Shown: piece by piece, positions 6,418 to 13,444 of the stretch | Numbering within the stretch: the stretch's first letter is position 1 | Layout: each line of letters starts with the position of its first letter | Assembly: GCA_023301545.1 (NCBI GenBank) | Contig: JALZUI010000126.1 | Coordinates: forward strand, 1-15,846 | DNA: 15,846 nucleotides | Origin: Akkermansiaceae bacterium | GTDB taxonomy: Bacteria > Verrucomicrobiota > Verrucomicrobiia > Verrucomicrobiales > Akkermansiaceae | Direction: 5' to 3' | Notes under the pieces: model-generated | The model's input: the letters and a program-made list of their open reading frames with translations, nothing else | Told to the model about the DNA's origin: nothing | The model's database searches: none | Made by a program: the position numbers and the translations under genes

Positions 6418-7101
6418 TTACTTTTTGATAAGCTCACAGAAAGTTTTAGGTGTGAGACCGCAGGCATTTCCTTCGTCTGTGTCAATGTGCGCTTCTAGAT
6501 TGAAGCTTTCGTGTACTCGTACAACGAGGTCGTCAAAGGTAATAGAGCAAGGGCTGTGGACCTTGAGTTGCATTTTATCGAGGTGCTCTACTCCGTAGAA
6601 TTGAGCGTCGTTAGGGTGCATGTGTACGTGAGGTTGAGCGCGGATTACACCCTCGTCCATCTTGTAGTAACCATTAGGTCCCATAAGCATACAGCCAGGA
6701 GTACCTGCGACATCGCCTGACATTCTGATCGGAATGTCGAAGCCGAGTGAAATTGCATCCGTAAAGGCAAGCTCGACTTGGTTGAGGTCACGAGCAGGGC
6801 CTAAGATTCGGAGGTTAGAGATAACACGGCTTCGTGGTCCGATGAGTGTCACGGATTCTTTCGCCGCGTATGCACCTTCTTGGTAGAGCCATTTTCCAGG
6901 AGTAAGCTTGTGACCTTTCCCGAAGAGTGCTTCTACAGCTTCCTCTGTAAGGTGTGCATGTCTAGCGCTCACGTTAACAACTAATCCGTTAGGAGCCTTA
7001 GAGCTAGAAGGTAGGGAGAGCCCCATTTCGTTGTAAACTTGTTCACGAACCATGTGCTCTATGACAGCACGTGGTGGTTTGTTTTGGTTTTGCGAGGACA
7101 T
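6418..7101 (-). CDS. pduL: PduL-type phosphate acyltransferase (phosphotransacylase)
   Basis: This is a 227-aa PduL-family phosphotransacylase that moves the acyl group from CoA to phosphate, releasing CoA for the aldehyde dehydrogenase inside the shell. It is unrelated in fold to Pta. The N-terminus (about residues 10-27, RAVIEHMVREQVYNEMG) is an amphipathic helix of encapsulation-peptide type, followed by a short linker. The two barrel domains are seen in VVNVSARHAHLT (His48, His50, metal ligands), LRILGP (Arg98) with NQVELAFTDA, PHVHMHPNDA (His158, His160), and HIDTDEGNACGL (His205). Most PduL proteins have Arg directly before the second HxH pair; here it is Pro157. It is the first gene of the minus-strand BMC operon, facing the DeoR gene. 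The start is set by the ATG at 7099-7101, directly before the shared promoter region; no Shine-Dalgarno sequence is evident. Confidence 0.95.
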   Translation of the reverse strand: MSSQNQNKPPRAVIEHMVREQVYNEMGLSLPSSSKAPNGLVVNVSARHAHLTEEAVEALFGKGHKLTPGKWLYQEGAYAAKESVTLIGPRSRVISNLRILGPARDLNQVELAFTDAISLGFDIPIRMSGDVAGTPGCMLMGPNGYYKMDEGVIRAQPHVHMHPNDAQFYGVEHLDKMQLKVHSPCSITFDDLVVRVHESFNLEAHIDTDEGNACGLTPKTFCELIKK

Positions 7102-7199
7102 AAGAATTGAATTATGCTGTGAAAAATTTCACGGTTTCGCTTGCTTGTCAACCGTAAATCACTTAAAAACCCAAAAAAAACCAAGAAAGTACAGATTTC
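7102..7199. promoter_or_regulatory. Divergent promoter/operator region between BMC operon and DeoR regulator
   Basis: This 98-base AT-rich region separates the divergent pduL and DeoR genes. Two inverted repeats are visible. GTGAAA-AA-TTTCAC (7119-7132) has perfect 6-base arms. ACGGTT (7131-7136) and AACCGT (7150-7155) are perfect arms 13 bases apart. On the minus strand a consensus -35 box TTGACA is present (complement of 7146-7151). The expected -10 position falls on the AT centre of the first repeat and is degenerate (AATTTT). The repeats therefore overlap the probable BMC promoter, as expected for a repressor site. Binding by the neighbouring DeoR protein is inference. An A/C-run element (7164-7185) lies just before the regulator's start. 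Confidence 0.6.
7119..7132. repeat. Short palindrome, candidate operator
   Basis: GTGAAA and TTTCAC form perfect 6-base inverted arms around AA, within the divergent promoter and over the presumed -10 region of the BMC operon promoter. It is a plausible operator half of the region; no second copy was noticed upstream of other genes in the window. Confidence 0.5.
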
Positions 7200-7958
7200 A
7201 TGCTAGCCGCGAATAGACATAATCGAATAATGGAAGAGCTCCGAAAATCAGGGGCGATTCGTACTAAGGATATAGCCACGAGCCTTAAGGTTAGTGATGA
7301 AACGATCCGTAAGGATTTAGAGCTATTGGAGCAAAAAGGGTTACTACTTCGCTCACACGGCGGGGCAGTTCCACCTAAGTCTGTTAGTGGGGATTTATCC
7401 ATGACGGAGCGCCAAATGGTTAATCGTGAAGCGAAAAACGCAATTGCCCGTGCGGCCGCCAAACGAATTCAACCAAATGAAACGATCTTTATTGATGCGA
7501 GCTCTACGGCGCTAACGATGATTCCGCATCTTCCTGAGTACCCTTTGACGATTATTACGAACTCGCACGATGTCATAGGCGCGCTTGGGGCTGTTGATCA
7601 TATTGATCTGATTTGTACTGGAGGTCTTTTTGAGCCGCGTTCACGTTCTCTAATCGGGCTAGCGGCGGAGCGTACCTTGCGCCGCTATAATATTCACCGT
7701 ATGTTTTTCTCTGGAAGTGGGATTGATCTAGAGAGAGGGGTGAGTGAGCGGAATTCACGCCAAGCGGCTTTCAAAGAGCGAGTGATCGAAGTTGCAGAGG
7801 ATGCTTGTATGCTGGCTGACGATTCAAAAATTGGGGAGAAATCAGCCTTCTTCTATGCAGACTGTAAGGATGTTTCGACCCTGATCACGACTAAGAAAGC
7901 GAATGCAGCTACCTTAGATTCCTTAAGTCAATTAGGGATGCAGATCATTACGGTTTAA
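7200..7958 (+). CDS. DeoR-family transcriptional regulator of the BMC operon
   Basis: This is a 252-aa DeoR/GlpR-type regulator. The N-terminal winged helix-turn-helix covers about residues 5-57: RHNRIMEELRKSGAIRTKDIA, with recognition helix VSDETIRKDLELLE, and the family signature GLLLRSHGGAV. The C-terminal DeoRC sensor domain (about 75-235) has the sugar-phosphate-binding style motifs FIDASSTALTM, TIITNSHDV, CTGG, and a late LADDSKIGEKS (family DxSKfg). Such regulators usually bind a phosphorylated sugar or aldolase product, so a fuculose-/rhamnulose-phosphate or DHAP-type signal is plausible but not shown. It is divergent from the BMC operon across a 98-base region with inverted repeats, and followed by its own terminator. 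The start at 7200 is supported by an AAGAAAG about 11 bases upstream. Confidence 0.92.
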   Translation: MLAANRHNRIMEELRKSGAIRTKDIATSLKVSDETIRKDLELLEQKGLLLRSHGGAVPPKSVSGDLSMTERQMVNREAKNAIARAAAKRIQPNETIFIDASSTALTMIPHLPEYPLTIITNSHDVIGALGAVDHIDLICTGGLFEPRSRSLIGLAAERTLRRYNIHRMFFSGSGIDLERGVSERNSRQAAFKERVIEVAEDACMLADDSKIGEKSAFFYADCKDVSTLITTKKANAATLDSLSQLGMQIITV

Positions 7959-7995
7959 TGTGCTGTAACTAAAACCCCAAAAAATCCCAAATAAT

Positions 7996-8024
7996 ACTCA
8001 TTAAGAAGGCTTAACGAGTTTTTT
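7996..8024 (+). terminator. Intrinsic terminator of the DeoR gene
   Basis: ACTCATTAAG (7996-8005) pairs with CTTAACGAGT (8010-8019) with one mismatch around the loop AAGG, followed by a T run up to 8024. It lies 37 bases after the DeoR stop codon. The rest of the 7959-8109 gap holds an A/C-rich stretch (7971-7991) before the terminator. After it, a region with no convincing promoter leads to the cytidylate kinase start. Confidence 0.75.
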
Positions 8025-8109
8025 CAGTATAGTCTATTTAAGGGGAGTAGCCTTTCTCGCTATTCTTAGCTAAATTTTTATTGAGAGAATTGGAGATCAC
8101 TGATTAGTT

Positions 8110-8763
8110 GTGAGTATGTCACGCGCAATTGCAATCGATGGTCCAGCCGCTTCTGGGAAAAGCAGTGCCGCTAAGGTACTTTCTAAGAGATTAAACCTTG
8201 TTATGGTAAACTCAGGAGCCATGTACCGTGCTGTTGCTTGGAAGATGCTTCAGCTCGGAGTAGATCCCTCTGATGAGCAGGCGATCCTCTCAACTATTCC
8301 CTCCATAGACTTGGAATGCGGAGTTGATGATTCGGGCTTACTTTCTACAGTAGGATTCGGTGGGCAGATTTTAGGCGATGAGCTCCGTACCGAGGCGGTT
8401 AACAATGCCGTTTCTCTAGTGGCAAAGCATCCTGAGTTACGCCAAGTATTACTAGCTAAGCAACGTAACTACGTCGCATCCTCTGATGTAGTGATGGAAG
8501 GTCGAGACATTGGAACGGTTGTTTTTCCAGACACTCCGTATAAGTTTTTCTTTATGGCCAGCGAGCGCATTCGCCAAGCTCGTCGCGAGGCTGAAGGAGT
8601 GACAGACTCTGTTGCGGAGCGTGATAAGCAAGATAGTAACCGTAAGACTGCTCCATTAAAAGCGGCTGATGACGCAATCGTGATTAACACAGGGGATTAC
8701 GATCTTGATGGAGTTGTTGATTGTGTCATTGAGCATTTGAATAAGCTCGGCTGGTCTTCATAA
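8110..8763 (+). CDS. cmk: Cytidylate (CMP/dCMP) kinase
   Basis: This is a 217-aa cytidylate kinase that phosphorylates CMP and dCMP with ATP in the cytoplasm; the length is typical. Motifs are the P-loop GPAASGKSSAAK (residues 11-22), SGAMYRAVAWKM in the CMP-binding domain (usual D/S-TGAMYR), GRDIGTVVFPD, the Arg-rich lid SERIRQARREAEG, and the C-terminal QDSNRKTAPLKAADDAIVINT. The start is either GTG at 8110 or ATG at 8116. A GGAG at 8092-8095 is about 14 bases from the GTG and 20 from the ATG, so GTG is slightly favoured. It is followed after six bases by a membrane-protein gene, which suggests coupled translation. It is functionally unrelated to the BMC locus. Confidence 0.95.
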   Translation: MSMSRAIAIDGPAASGKSSAAKVLSKRLNLVMVNSGAMYRAVAWKMLQLGVDPSDEQAILSTIPSIDLECGVDDSGLLSTVGFGGQILGDELRTEAVNNAVSLVAKHPELRQVLLAKQRNYVASSDVVMEGRDIGTVVFPDTPYKFFFMASERIRQARREAEGVTDSVAERDKQDSNRKTAPLKAADDAIVINTGDYDLDGVVDCVIEHLNKLGWSS

Positions 8764-8769
8764 TTAAGG

Positions 8770-9486
8770 ATGGCTCAGAATCAGTCAGGCCGCATCCACG
8801 CTCTCGATATTGCTCGGGGGCTGGCCTGTCTCTCGATGCCGATTTATCATGGAGTATATTATTTAAAGATTCTGGGTTTAACGACGACCCAGTGGACTAA
8901 GCATTGGTTTTGGGAGATTTATCAGAATCTCGGCCTAAGTACCTTTTTAATGGTTTCTGGCATGGCCTTTGTTTTGAGTACTCGTAAGGGGATTCGTTGG
9001 AAACGTCTTCTACGTAGGTTACTCATTTTAGGTGGAGTTGCAGGAGCGATTACGCTCGTTACGTTTTTGGCGATGGAAAGCCGTTTCGTTCGCTTTGGGA
9101 TTATCCACTTCTACTGCGCGGCGCTACTTCTGGCCGTGCTTCTGCACCCTCTAAAGAAATGGCTCCTTGTTCCTGGGTTAGCGATTTTGACGCTGGGGAT
9201 CTTAACTCCGTACGAAGGAATAAACCCTAATCCTTGGCTCTATATCACAGGGCTGATGAGTCAGCGTCCTTCTTCTATGGATTATATTCCGCTCACTCCT
9301 TGGTTTGGAGTGTTCTTGATTGGAATGGGACTGGCTCACTGGTTCCGTGTTCCTGATGATTTCAAGCCGGTTTCTCGGGCACTGCAACCAGTAGCGTGGT
9401 TAGGCAGGCATTCATTAGCCTTCTATATTTTACACTTACCGGTTGTGTATGGGCTTCTGTTACTCGTTAAGCGTTTTATCGCTTAA
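8770..9486 (+). CDS. DUF1624 / HGSNAT-catalytic-domain-like membrane protein
   Basis: This is a 238-aa integral membrane protein that resembles DUF1624 (heparan-alpha-glucosaminide N-acetyltransferase catalytic-like, acyltransferase-3 relatives). The N-terminal signature is RIHALDIARGLACLSMPIYHG, with the R..alD..RG pattern and a membrane His. About six to seven hydrophobic segments follow, for example TFLMVSGMAFVLS, LLILGGVAGAITLVTFLAM, FYCAALLLAVLLHP, GVFLIGMGLAHW, and the family-type ending GRHSLAFYILHLPVVYGLLLL. A transacylation role at the inner membrane is known for relatives, but the substrate here is unknown. The AAGG lies directly against the ATG, too close for a good ribosome binding site, so translation is probably coupled to cmk six bases upstream. 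Its stop is four bases from the stop of the convergent PLD-like gene. Confidence 0.8.
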   Translation: MAQNQSGRIHALDIARGLACLSMPIYHGVYYLKILGLTTTQWTKHWFWEIYQNLGLSTFLMVSGMAFVLSTRKGIRWKRLLRRLLILGGVAGAITLVTFLAMESRFVRFGIIHFYCAALLLAVLLHPLKKWLLVPGLAILTLGILTPYEGINPNPWLYITGLMSQRPSSMDYIPLTPWFGVFLIGMGLAHWFRVPDDFKPVSRALQPVAWLGRHSLAFYILHLPVVYGLLLLVKRFIA

Positions 9487-9496
9487 ACCATTAAGC
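9481..9496. repeat. Small palindrome spanning two convergent stop codons
   Basis: GCTTAA (9481-9486), loop ACCA, TTAAGC (9491-9496): each arm is the last Ala codon plus the TAA stop of one of the two convergent genes. No T run follows in either direction, so terminator function is doubtful; the symmetry arises because both proteins end in Ala followed by TAA. Confidence 0.4.
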
Positions 9497-10012
9497 AATG
9501 GGGTCTGGACAAACTGATCTTCGTTGGCACTTACGACAAAATTCTCCGAGATAGAGATTATCGATAAAGGTCATCATTTCAGAGATTTGAGCACGGTCAT
9601 TAGTGTGAATCCCGAACTCAAAGTTTCGGCGAAAAGGGGACTTTGCTCCCATTCCAGCACCTGTGAGGTTTGCGGATGTGAGAAGCATCTCGCGTCCATC
9701 AATGATGATCGCCTTTGTATGCACACGAGGGCAGAGTACGCGTTCAAACAATGGCGAGTGAATTAAGTTCGGGTAGCGATCGAAATCTTTACGAAAGCGA
9801 GGGCCTGGTTCTTTTGCATGAATGAGGCGGACGTGGACACTGTTCTCTACGAGTTCAGAGAGAACGGAGAGAAATGGAACCGAGCGCTTACCGCGCACTA
9901 CGTGAAGATCCTTAATGTCAGCGGTGATAATCCAGAGGAATTTCTGCGCCTGCGGAATACGGTCAGCGAAAAACTCGTGGTAAACTGCTTCGTTAAGGAG
10001 GAGCTTATGCAT
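9491..10012 (-). CDS. Short phospholipase D-fold protein with one HKD motif and Cys tail
   Basis: This is a 173-aa protein with a single HxK(x4)D active-site motif: His98, Lys100, Asp105 in RVHTKAIIIDG, followed by TSANLTGAGMG (Ser113, Asn115) and a Glu in NFEFG (Glu132), as in PLD-superfamily nucleases and phosphodiesterases. One HKD per chain means an active site would need a dimer, as in Nuc-type endonucleases. The C-terminus carries an unusual C-x2-C-x5-C cluster (Cys159, Cys162, Cys168), and Cys94 precedes the HKD, so four Cys could form a metal or Fe-S site (inference). No signal peptide is seen, so a cytoplasmic nucleic-acid role is more likely than a lipid one. It lies 54 bases after the OmpA-like gene on the same strand. 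Confidence 0.75.
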   Translation of the reverse strand: MHKLLLNEAVYHEFFADRIPQAQKFLWIITADIKDLHVVRGKRSVPFLSVLSELVENSVHVRLIHAKEPGPRFRKDFDRYPNLIHSPLFERVLCPRVHTKAIIIDGREMLLTSANLTGAGMGAKSPFRRNFEFGIHTNDRAQISEMMTFIDNLYLGEFCRKCQRRSVCPDPIA

Positions 10013-10066
10013 CAGAGGTGTAGGGGCCTTTCTTTTTTAAAGTGAGAAAGACGTAGTGGTGAAACC

Positions 10067-11182
10067 TTAATCCGTGATTTCCCAAATTTCAACAACGCGG
10101 TTGTTTTCTTCTGCCCCGAAACGTGTTGTTTGACCGAGGTAGTAAGCTTGGGTGAATTGGTTTTTCTTAAGGTTATACTTGAGGACTTCCGCTACTCGAG
10201 TGGCGCGTTTACTAGAGAGCGCTTTATTCTTGGAAGCTGTTCCTGTCGTGTCTGCGTATCCTACTGCGACGAAGTAGCTATCCTCTGGGGCATTGGCAAG
10301 GAGGGTTTTGATCTCCGCTTTGTAATCATCACTTACGGAGGATGAACCACTGCCGAAGTTTACAGCTAACTTTGCTTTAGCCGCGTTTTGGCCTGCAACG
10401 TTTCCGTAGAATGCGGCAAGCTCATCAGCCGTCGATCCCTTGTAGGTTTGTAGTGATTCAACGAGGTCTTTCCCTGCAGGAGCTAAGTCATCAGGACTGG
10501 AAGCAAAGGTCTTTTTCGCCTTGGTTTTACGTGCGATGATACGAAAATCTCTGAGCTTTTCATGATGCTCCGCTCTGATTCGCGCCTTGTCTTGTTCGTG
10601 ATTTACTTTAAGCGCGGCAAACTTCTGCTGCCATTGGGTGTCGGCCTTGGCGATCGCTTGCTTAGTTTTAGCTTCTGGATCTTCAGTAGAACCACCAGAA
10701 AGTTCGCTGATGCGAGTGATTAAGCGTTGCTCTTTGATAGCCGCTTCCTTAGTGATTTTGTCTTTTTCTAAGGCCAAAGCGTCAATCTTGTTGCGCAACT
10801 GCTTCACTTGTCCTGGTGATCCTTCGCCATCGTTTTCTTCGCTTGAGCTAAAGGCGGTTTGGCTTTTTAGTTTTTCTAATTCTTGTGTAAGAGCAATAAT
10901 TTGTTCTTGGCTTTCCTTGTATTTGACACGAAGAACTTCGGTCTGCATTTCAGGGTCGATTTCAGGAGCTACTAGCTTTTCTTCCTCAATGTCTGGAGTC
11001 GCGTCTATTACGGCGACCTGTTCTTCTTGTACAGCCTCTTTGTTAGCTCGTTTTTTAAGTCCTAAGACGTCAGGAGCATTATCGCACTTAGTAAGCATGA
11101 GTGCGCAAACTAGTAGTCCGCCTATAACGACTAGGGTGGTTACTACTTTTTCGTTGGTCTTAAGTTCTTTGGTATAGCTCAT
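10067..11182 (-). CDS. OmpA-family cell-envelope protein with coiled coil
   Basis: This is a 371-aa protein with an N-terminal membrane anchor, a long periplasmic coiled coil and a C-terminal OmpA-like peptidoglycan-binding domain. The anchor is at about residues 14-31 (VVTTLVVIGGLLVCALML). The following KC is not a proper lipobox because of the Lys at -1, so it is probably a transmembrane anchor rather than a lipoprotein. Residues about 75-215 are rich in Glu/Lys/Gln heptads with a low-complexity SSSEENDGEG break. The OmpA domain (about 265-371) shows the YFVAVGYADTTG and LSSKRATRVAEVL pattern with the Asp and Arg expected to bind diaminopimelate, ending NNRVVEIWEI. It probably links the envelope to the cell wall. 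It is preceded by a 147-base gap after ruvC, so it may have its own promoter. Confidence 0.85.
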   Translation of the reverse strand: MSYTKELKTNEKVVTTLVVIGGLLVCALMLTKCDNAPDVLGLKKRANKEAVQEEQVAVIDATPDIEEEKLVAPEIDPEMQTEVLRVKYKESQEQIIALTQELEKLKSQTAFSSSEENDGEGSPGQVKQLRNKIDALALEKDKITKEAAIKEQRLITRISELSGGSTEDPEAKTKQAIAKADTQWQQKFAALKVNHEQDKARIRAEHHEKLRDFRIIARKTKAKKTFASSPDDLAPAGKDLVESLQTYKGSTADELAAFYGNVAGQNAAKAKLAVNFGSGSSSVSDDYKAEIKTLLANAPEDSYFVAVGYADTTGTASKNKALSSKRATRVAEVLKYNLKKNQFTQAYYLGQTTRFGAEENNRVVEIWEITD

Positions 11183-11329
11183 AGATAAATAGGTCTAGAT
11201 TAGGTAGTCTCTATGTGGGTTTTAATAACGTAATGTACAGATAAATATGCCATATTTTTAAAATGTATGGGCAAAATGATTCTGGTTTTAGAAAGAAAAG
11301 TGCAGCTGAATTGTAAGAGTCGACCTTGA
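11183..11329 (-). promoter_or_regulatory. AT-rich intergenic region upstream of the OmpA-like gene
   Basis: This 147-base gap between ruvC and the OmpA-like gene is AT-rich. It holds an imperfect inverted repeat, GCCATA (11249-11254) against TATGGGC (11266-11272), around a TTTTTAAAA core. No clear -35/-10 pair and no ribosome binding site were recognised, but its size and position suggest the promoter of the OmpA-like gene. Confidence 0.35.
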
Positions 11330-11833
11330 TTAGACTTCGCGGCGCTCAATAATACTCCCTTTAATAGGATCGGAGTTGTAGTGGTGCGCCAATCCTATGG
11401 CCAGAGCGTCCGCAGCATCATGCGGAGGGGTTTCTGAGAGGCCTAGAAGAGCTCGGACCATGAACGCGACTTGCTTTTTATCTGCATTACCGTTACCTAC
11501 CACAGCTTGTTTCACCTTTTTAGGTGCGTATTCATAGACTCGTAAGCCGCTATCGGCGGCCGCAATCATGGTGGCGGCACGTGCGGCTCCCATGGAAATT
11601 GCAGTTTTTACACTTTGGACGAAGATGATTCCTTCGACCGCGACTTCATCAGGCTCCCACTTTTTGATTTGGTTGTACAGAGCCATGCGCACAGCCGCTA
11701 GAGCTCGCGACTGCTTGTGCTTGGCTGGGATACTGAGAACTCCGTAGTCCAGAGCCTTAAAGTTGCGCCCATCAAATTCTACGATTGCATAACCCGTGTT
11801 ACGAACGGCAGGGTCAACAGCAAGTACTCTCAT
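11330..11833 (-). CDS. ruvC: Crossover junction endodeoxyribonuclease RuvC
   Basis: This is a 167-aa Holliday junction resolvase, the usual length for RuvC. It cuts four-way junctions in recombination repair together with RuvAB. All acidic active-site positions are present: Asp7 (MRVLAVDPAVRNTGYA), Glu67 (VAVEGIIF), and Asp139 and Asp142 (HDAADALAIGLAH). The junction-binding segment SVKTAISMGAARAATMIAA and the VKQAVVGNGNADKKQVAFMV stretch are typical. It lies 24 bases after the helicase gene on the same strand, so the two are probably co-transcribed. No Shine-Dalgarno sequence precedes the ATG; the purine-rich GGAGG in that gap is on the wrong strand. Confidence 0.96.
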   Translation of the reverse strand: MRVLAVDPAVRNTGYAIVEFDGRNFKALDYGVLSIPAKHKQSRALAAVRMALYNQIKKWEPDEVAVEGIIFVQSVKTAISMGAARAATMIAAADSGLRVYEYAPKKVKQAVVGNGNADKKQVAFMVRALLGLSETPPHDAADALAIGLAHHYNSDPIKGSIIERREV

Positions 11834-11857
11834 AGAATGTAATGAACGATAGGAGGC

Positions 11858-13354
11858 TTAGCGACGACGGCGCTTTTGTGGCGGACGCTTCTTACGTAGT
11901 GGTGGTGCTGGGTTTTCGTCAAGTAGAGCGGTGTAGGTGTAGTTGAATTTCTCAACCTTTTTACGTTCGATCTTTTGGCTGGTGAGCCCTTCTACCGCTT
12001 TGGCGTATTCGAGTTCGTCTGCTGTAAGGATGGTGAAAGCGTCTCCATCACGTGCAGCACGTCCTGTACGTCCAATACGGTGAACGTAATCTTCTGCGTT
12101 TTCAGGGACTCGGTAGTTCACTACGTGAGTAACGGTGGAAATGTCGATTCCGCGAGCGGCAACATCGGTACAGACTAATATGTTGTAGGTTCCGTCTTTG
12201 AACCCGGCAAGAGCGGCGGTACGGTCTGATTGAGGAATGTCAGAGTGCATGGCAGTTGCTTTGCCGAGATTGCTTTTCTTGATCTTCGCGGTGATTTTAT
12301 CAGCTTCCATACGGGTTCTGGTAAAGACCATTAGGCTTTCAAAATCTGCTTCTTCGATAAGAGCGAGGAGGAGCTCGTCACGTTGTTCCATAGCCACGGG
12401 ATAGAAGGCGTGGCGGATGGTGCTGGCTACTTTTGAGCGCGCAACTTCGATTTTAGTCGGATCAGTTAGACACCATTGAGCGAAGGTTTCAATCGCTGGA
12501 GGCATGGTGGCTGAGAAGAAGAGGCTTTGGCGATCTTCCCATGGGCAAATGTTGACGATCTTACGAACGGCAGGGAGGAAGCCCATATCGAGCATGCGAT
12601 CAACTTCATCGAGGATGAGGATACTAACTTCTGCAAATTTCAATGTACCACGGTAGAAGTGGTCAATGATTCGCCCTGGAGTGGCGACAATGATATCAGC
12701 ACCTGCTGCTAAGGCTTCGTCTTGCGCTCCGTATTTAACGCCACCATAGAGGAGAGCAACTTTACAATCGGTGTATTGCCCATATTTTTCGAATTGTTCT
12801 GCGACCTGGTGTGCTAGCTCACGAGTAGGCTCAAGGACTACGATCTGAGGTTTTCCGATAGGCTTGATACGGGAGAGTGATGGCAGGGCGAAGGCCGCTG
12901 TTTTTCCTGTACCTGTTTGTGAGGCTCCAATTACGTCTCTTCCTTCAAGTACGATTGGGATGGCATCACGTTGGATTTGTGTTGGGGTGTCGTATCCTGA
13001 TTCGAGGACGGACTTGAGGACTTCCGGAATGAGCCCTAACTGGTCAAACTTGATTTCAGGAGCAGCGGTGGTTTCTTGATCAGATGCTACCTCGGTTGTA
13101 GCTTTCTTAGCGGAAGCTTTAGGCGTATCAGTTTTTGTAGCAGGGGCTTTTTTAGCAGGAGCAGCCTTAGTGGTCGCCGTTTTCTTAGAAGCACTTTTTT
13201 TGGCTGGAGCCTTCTTGGTCGTTGCCTTTTTAGCAGGAGCTTTTTTAGTCGTGCTTTTTTTGGCTGCCGCAGTTTTCTTTTTGGCAGGAGAGGGCTCAGT
13301 CTGAGGTGCAGTTGCATTCTCAGTTTCGCTTGAGGGAGTGGTGTTTTCAGCCAT
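11858..13354 (-). CDS. DEAD-box RNA helicase with histone-H1-like N-terminal extension
   Basis: This is a 498-aa ATP-dependent RNA helicase of the RhlE-like DEAD-box group. Motifs in order are the Q motif (YDTPTQIQRDAIP, 121-133), Walker A ASQTGTGKT (144-152), PTRELA, TPGR, motif II, SAT (281-283), VFTRTR, TDVAARGIDI and HRIGRTGRAARDG. Motif II reads DEVD (249-252) instead of DEAD, a change confined to the third position. Residues 1-98 form a low-complexity Lys/Ala/Thr/Pro extension with repeated KKAPAKK-type units, like histone H1 or bacterial H1-like proteins, and the C-terminus ends in an Arg-rich KRPPQKRRRR tail. Both could bind RNA or DNA. A GAGG Shine-Dalgarno sequence seven bases before the ATG supports this start. 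It is probably in one transcript with ruvC. Confidence 0.95.
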   Translation of the reverse strand: MAENTTPSSETENATAPQTEPSPAKKKTAAAKKSTTKKAPAKKATTKKAPAKKSASKKTATTKAAPAKKAPATKTDTPKASAKKATTEVASDQETTAAPEIKFDQLGLIPEVLKSVLESGYDTPTQIQRDAIPIVLEGRDVIGASQTGTGKTAAFALPSLSRIKPIGKPQIVVLEPTRELAHQVAEQFEKYGQYTDCKVALLYGGVKYGAQDEALAAGADIIVATPGRIIDHFYRGTLKFAEVSILILDEVDRMLDMGFLPAVRKIVNICPWEDRQSLFFSATMPPAIETFAQWCLTDPTKIEVARSKVASTIRHAFYPVAMEQRDELLLALIEEADFESLMVFTRTRMEADKITAKIKKSNLGKATAMHSDIPQSDRTAALAGFKDGTYNILVCTDVAARGIDISTVTHVVNYRVPENAEDYVHRIGRTGRAARDGDAFTILTADELEYAKAVEGLTSQKIERKKVEKFNYTYTALLDENPAPPLRKKRPPQKRRRR

Positions 13355-13444
13355 AGATTTTCCTCAGTCTCTACAATGCCCTCTAAAGAGCAAGAACATT
13401 GCATTATTTTTCAGTACAAAACTTCATCCGAAAGTTGGAGATAA

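Noticed and set aside
1..7101. Horizontal transfer of the BMC operon
   Set aside because: No tRNA, integrase, insertion sequence or direct repeats border it, and base composition and codon use look like the flanking housekeeping genes (cmk, ruvC) by eye.
7164..7991. Similar A/C-run sequences flanking the DeoR gene (7164-7185 and 7971-7991) as mobile-element or recombination repeats
   Set aside because: They are low-complexity, not identical, and show no target duplication or associated integrase; chance AT-rich intergenic sequence explains them.
9481..9496. GCTTAA-ACCA-TTAAGC palindrome as a bidirectional terminator
   Set aside because: The stem is only 6 bp, has no T run on either side, and is fully explained by both convergent genes ending in an Ala codon plus TAA.
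13087..13404. Leu/Lys/Arg-rich frame overlapping the helicase N-terminus on the same strand
   Set aside because: It is a frame-shifted reading of the Lys/Ala repeat codons of the helicase extension and has no independent support.
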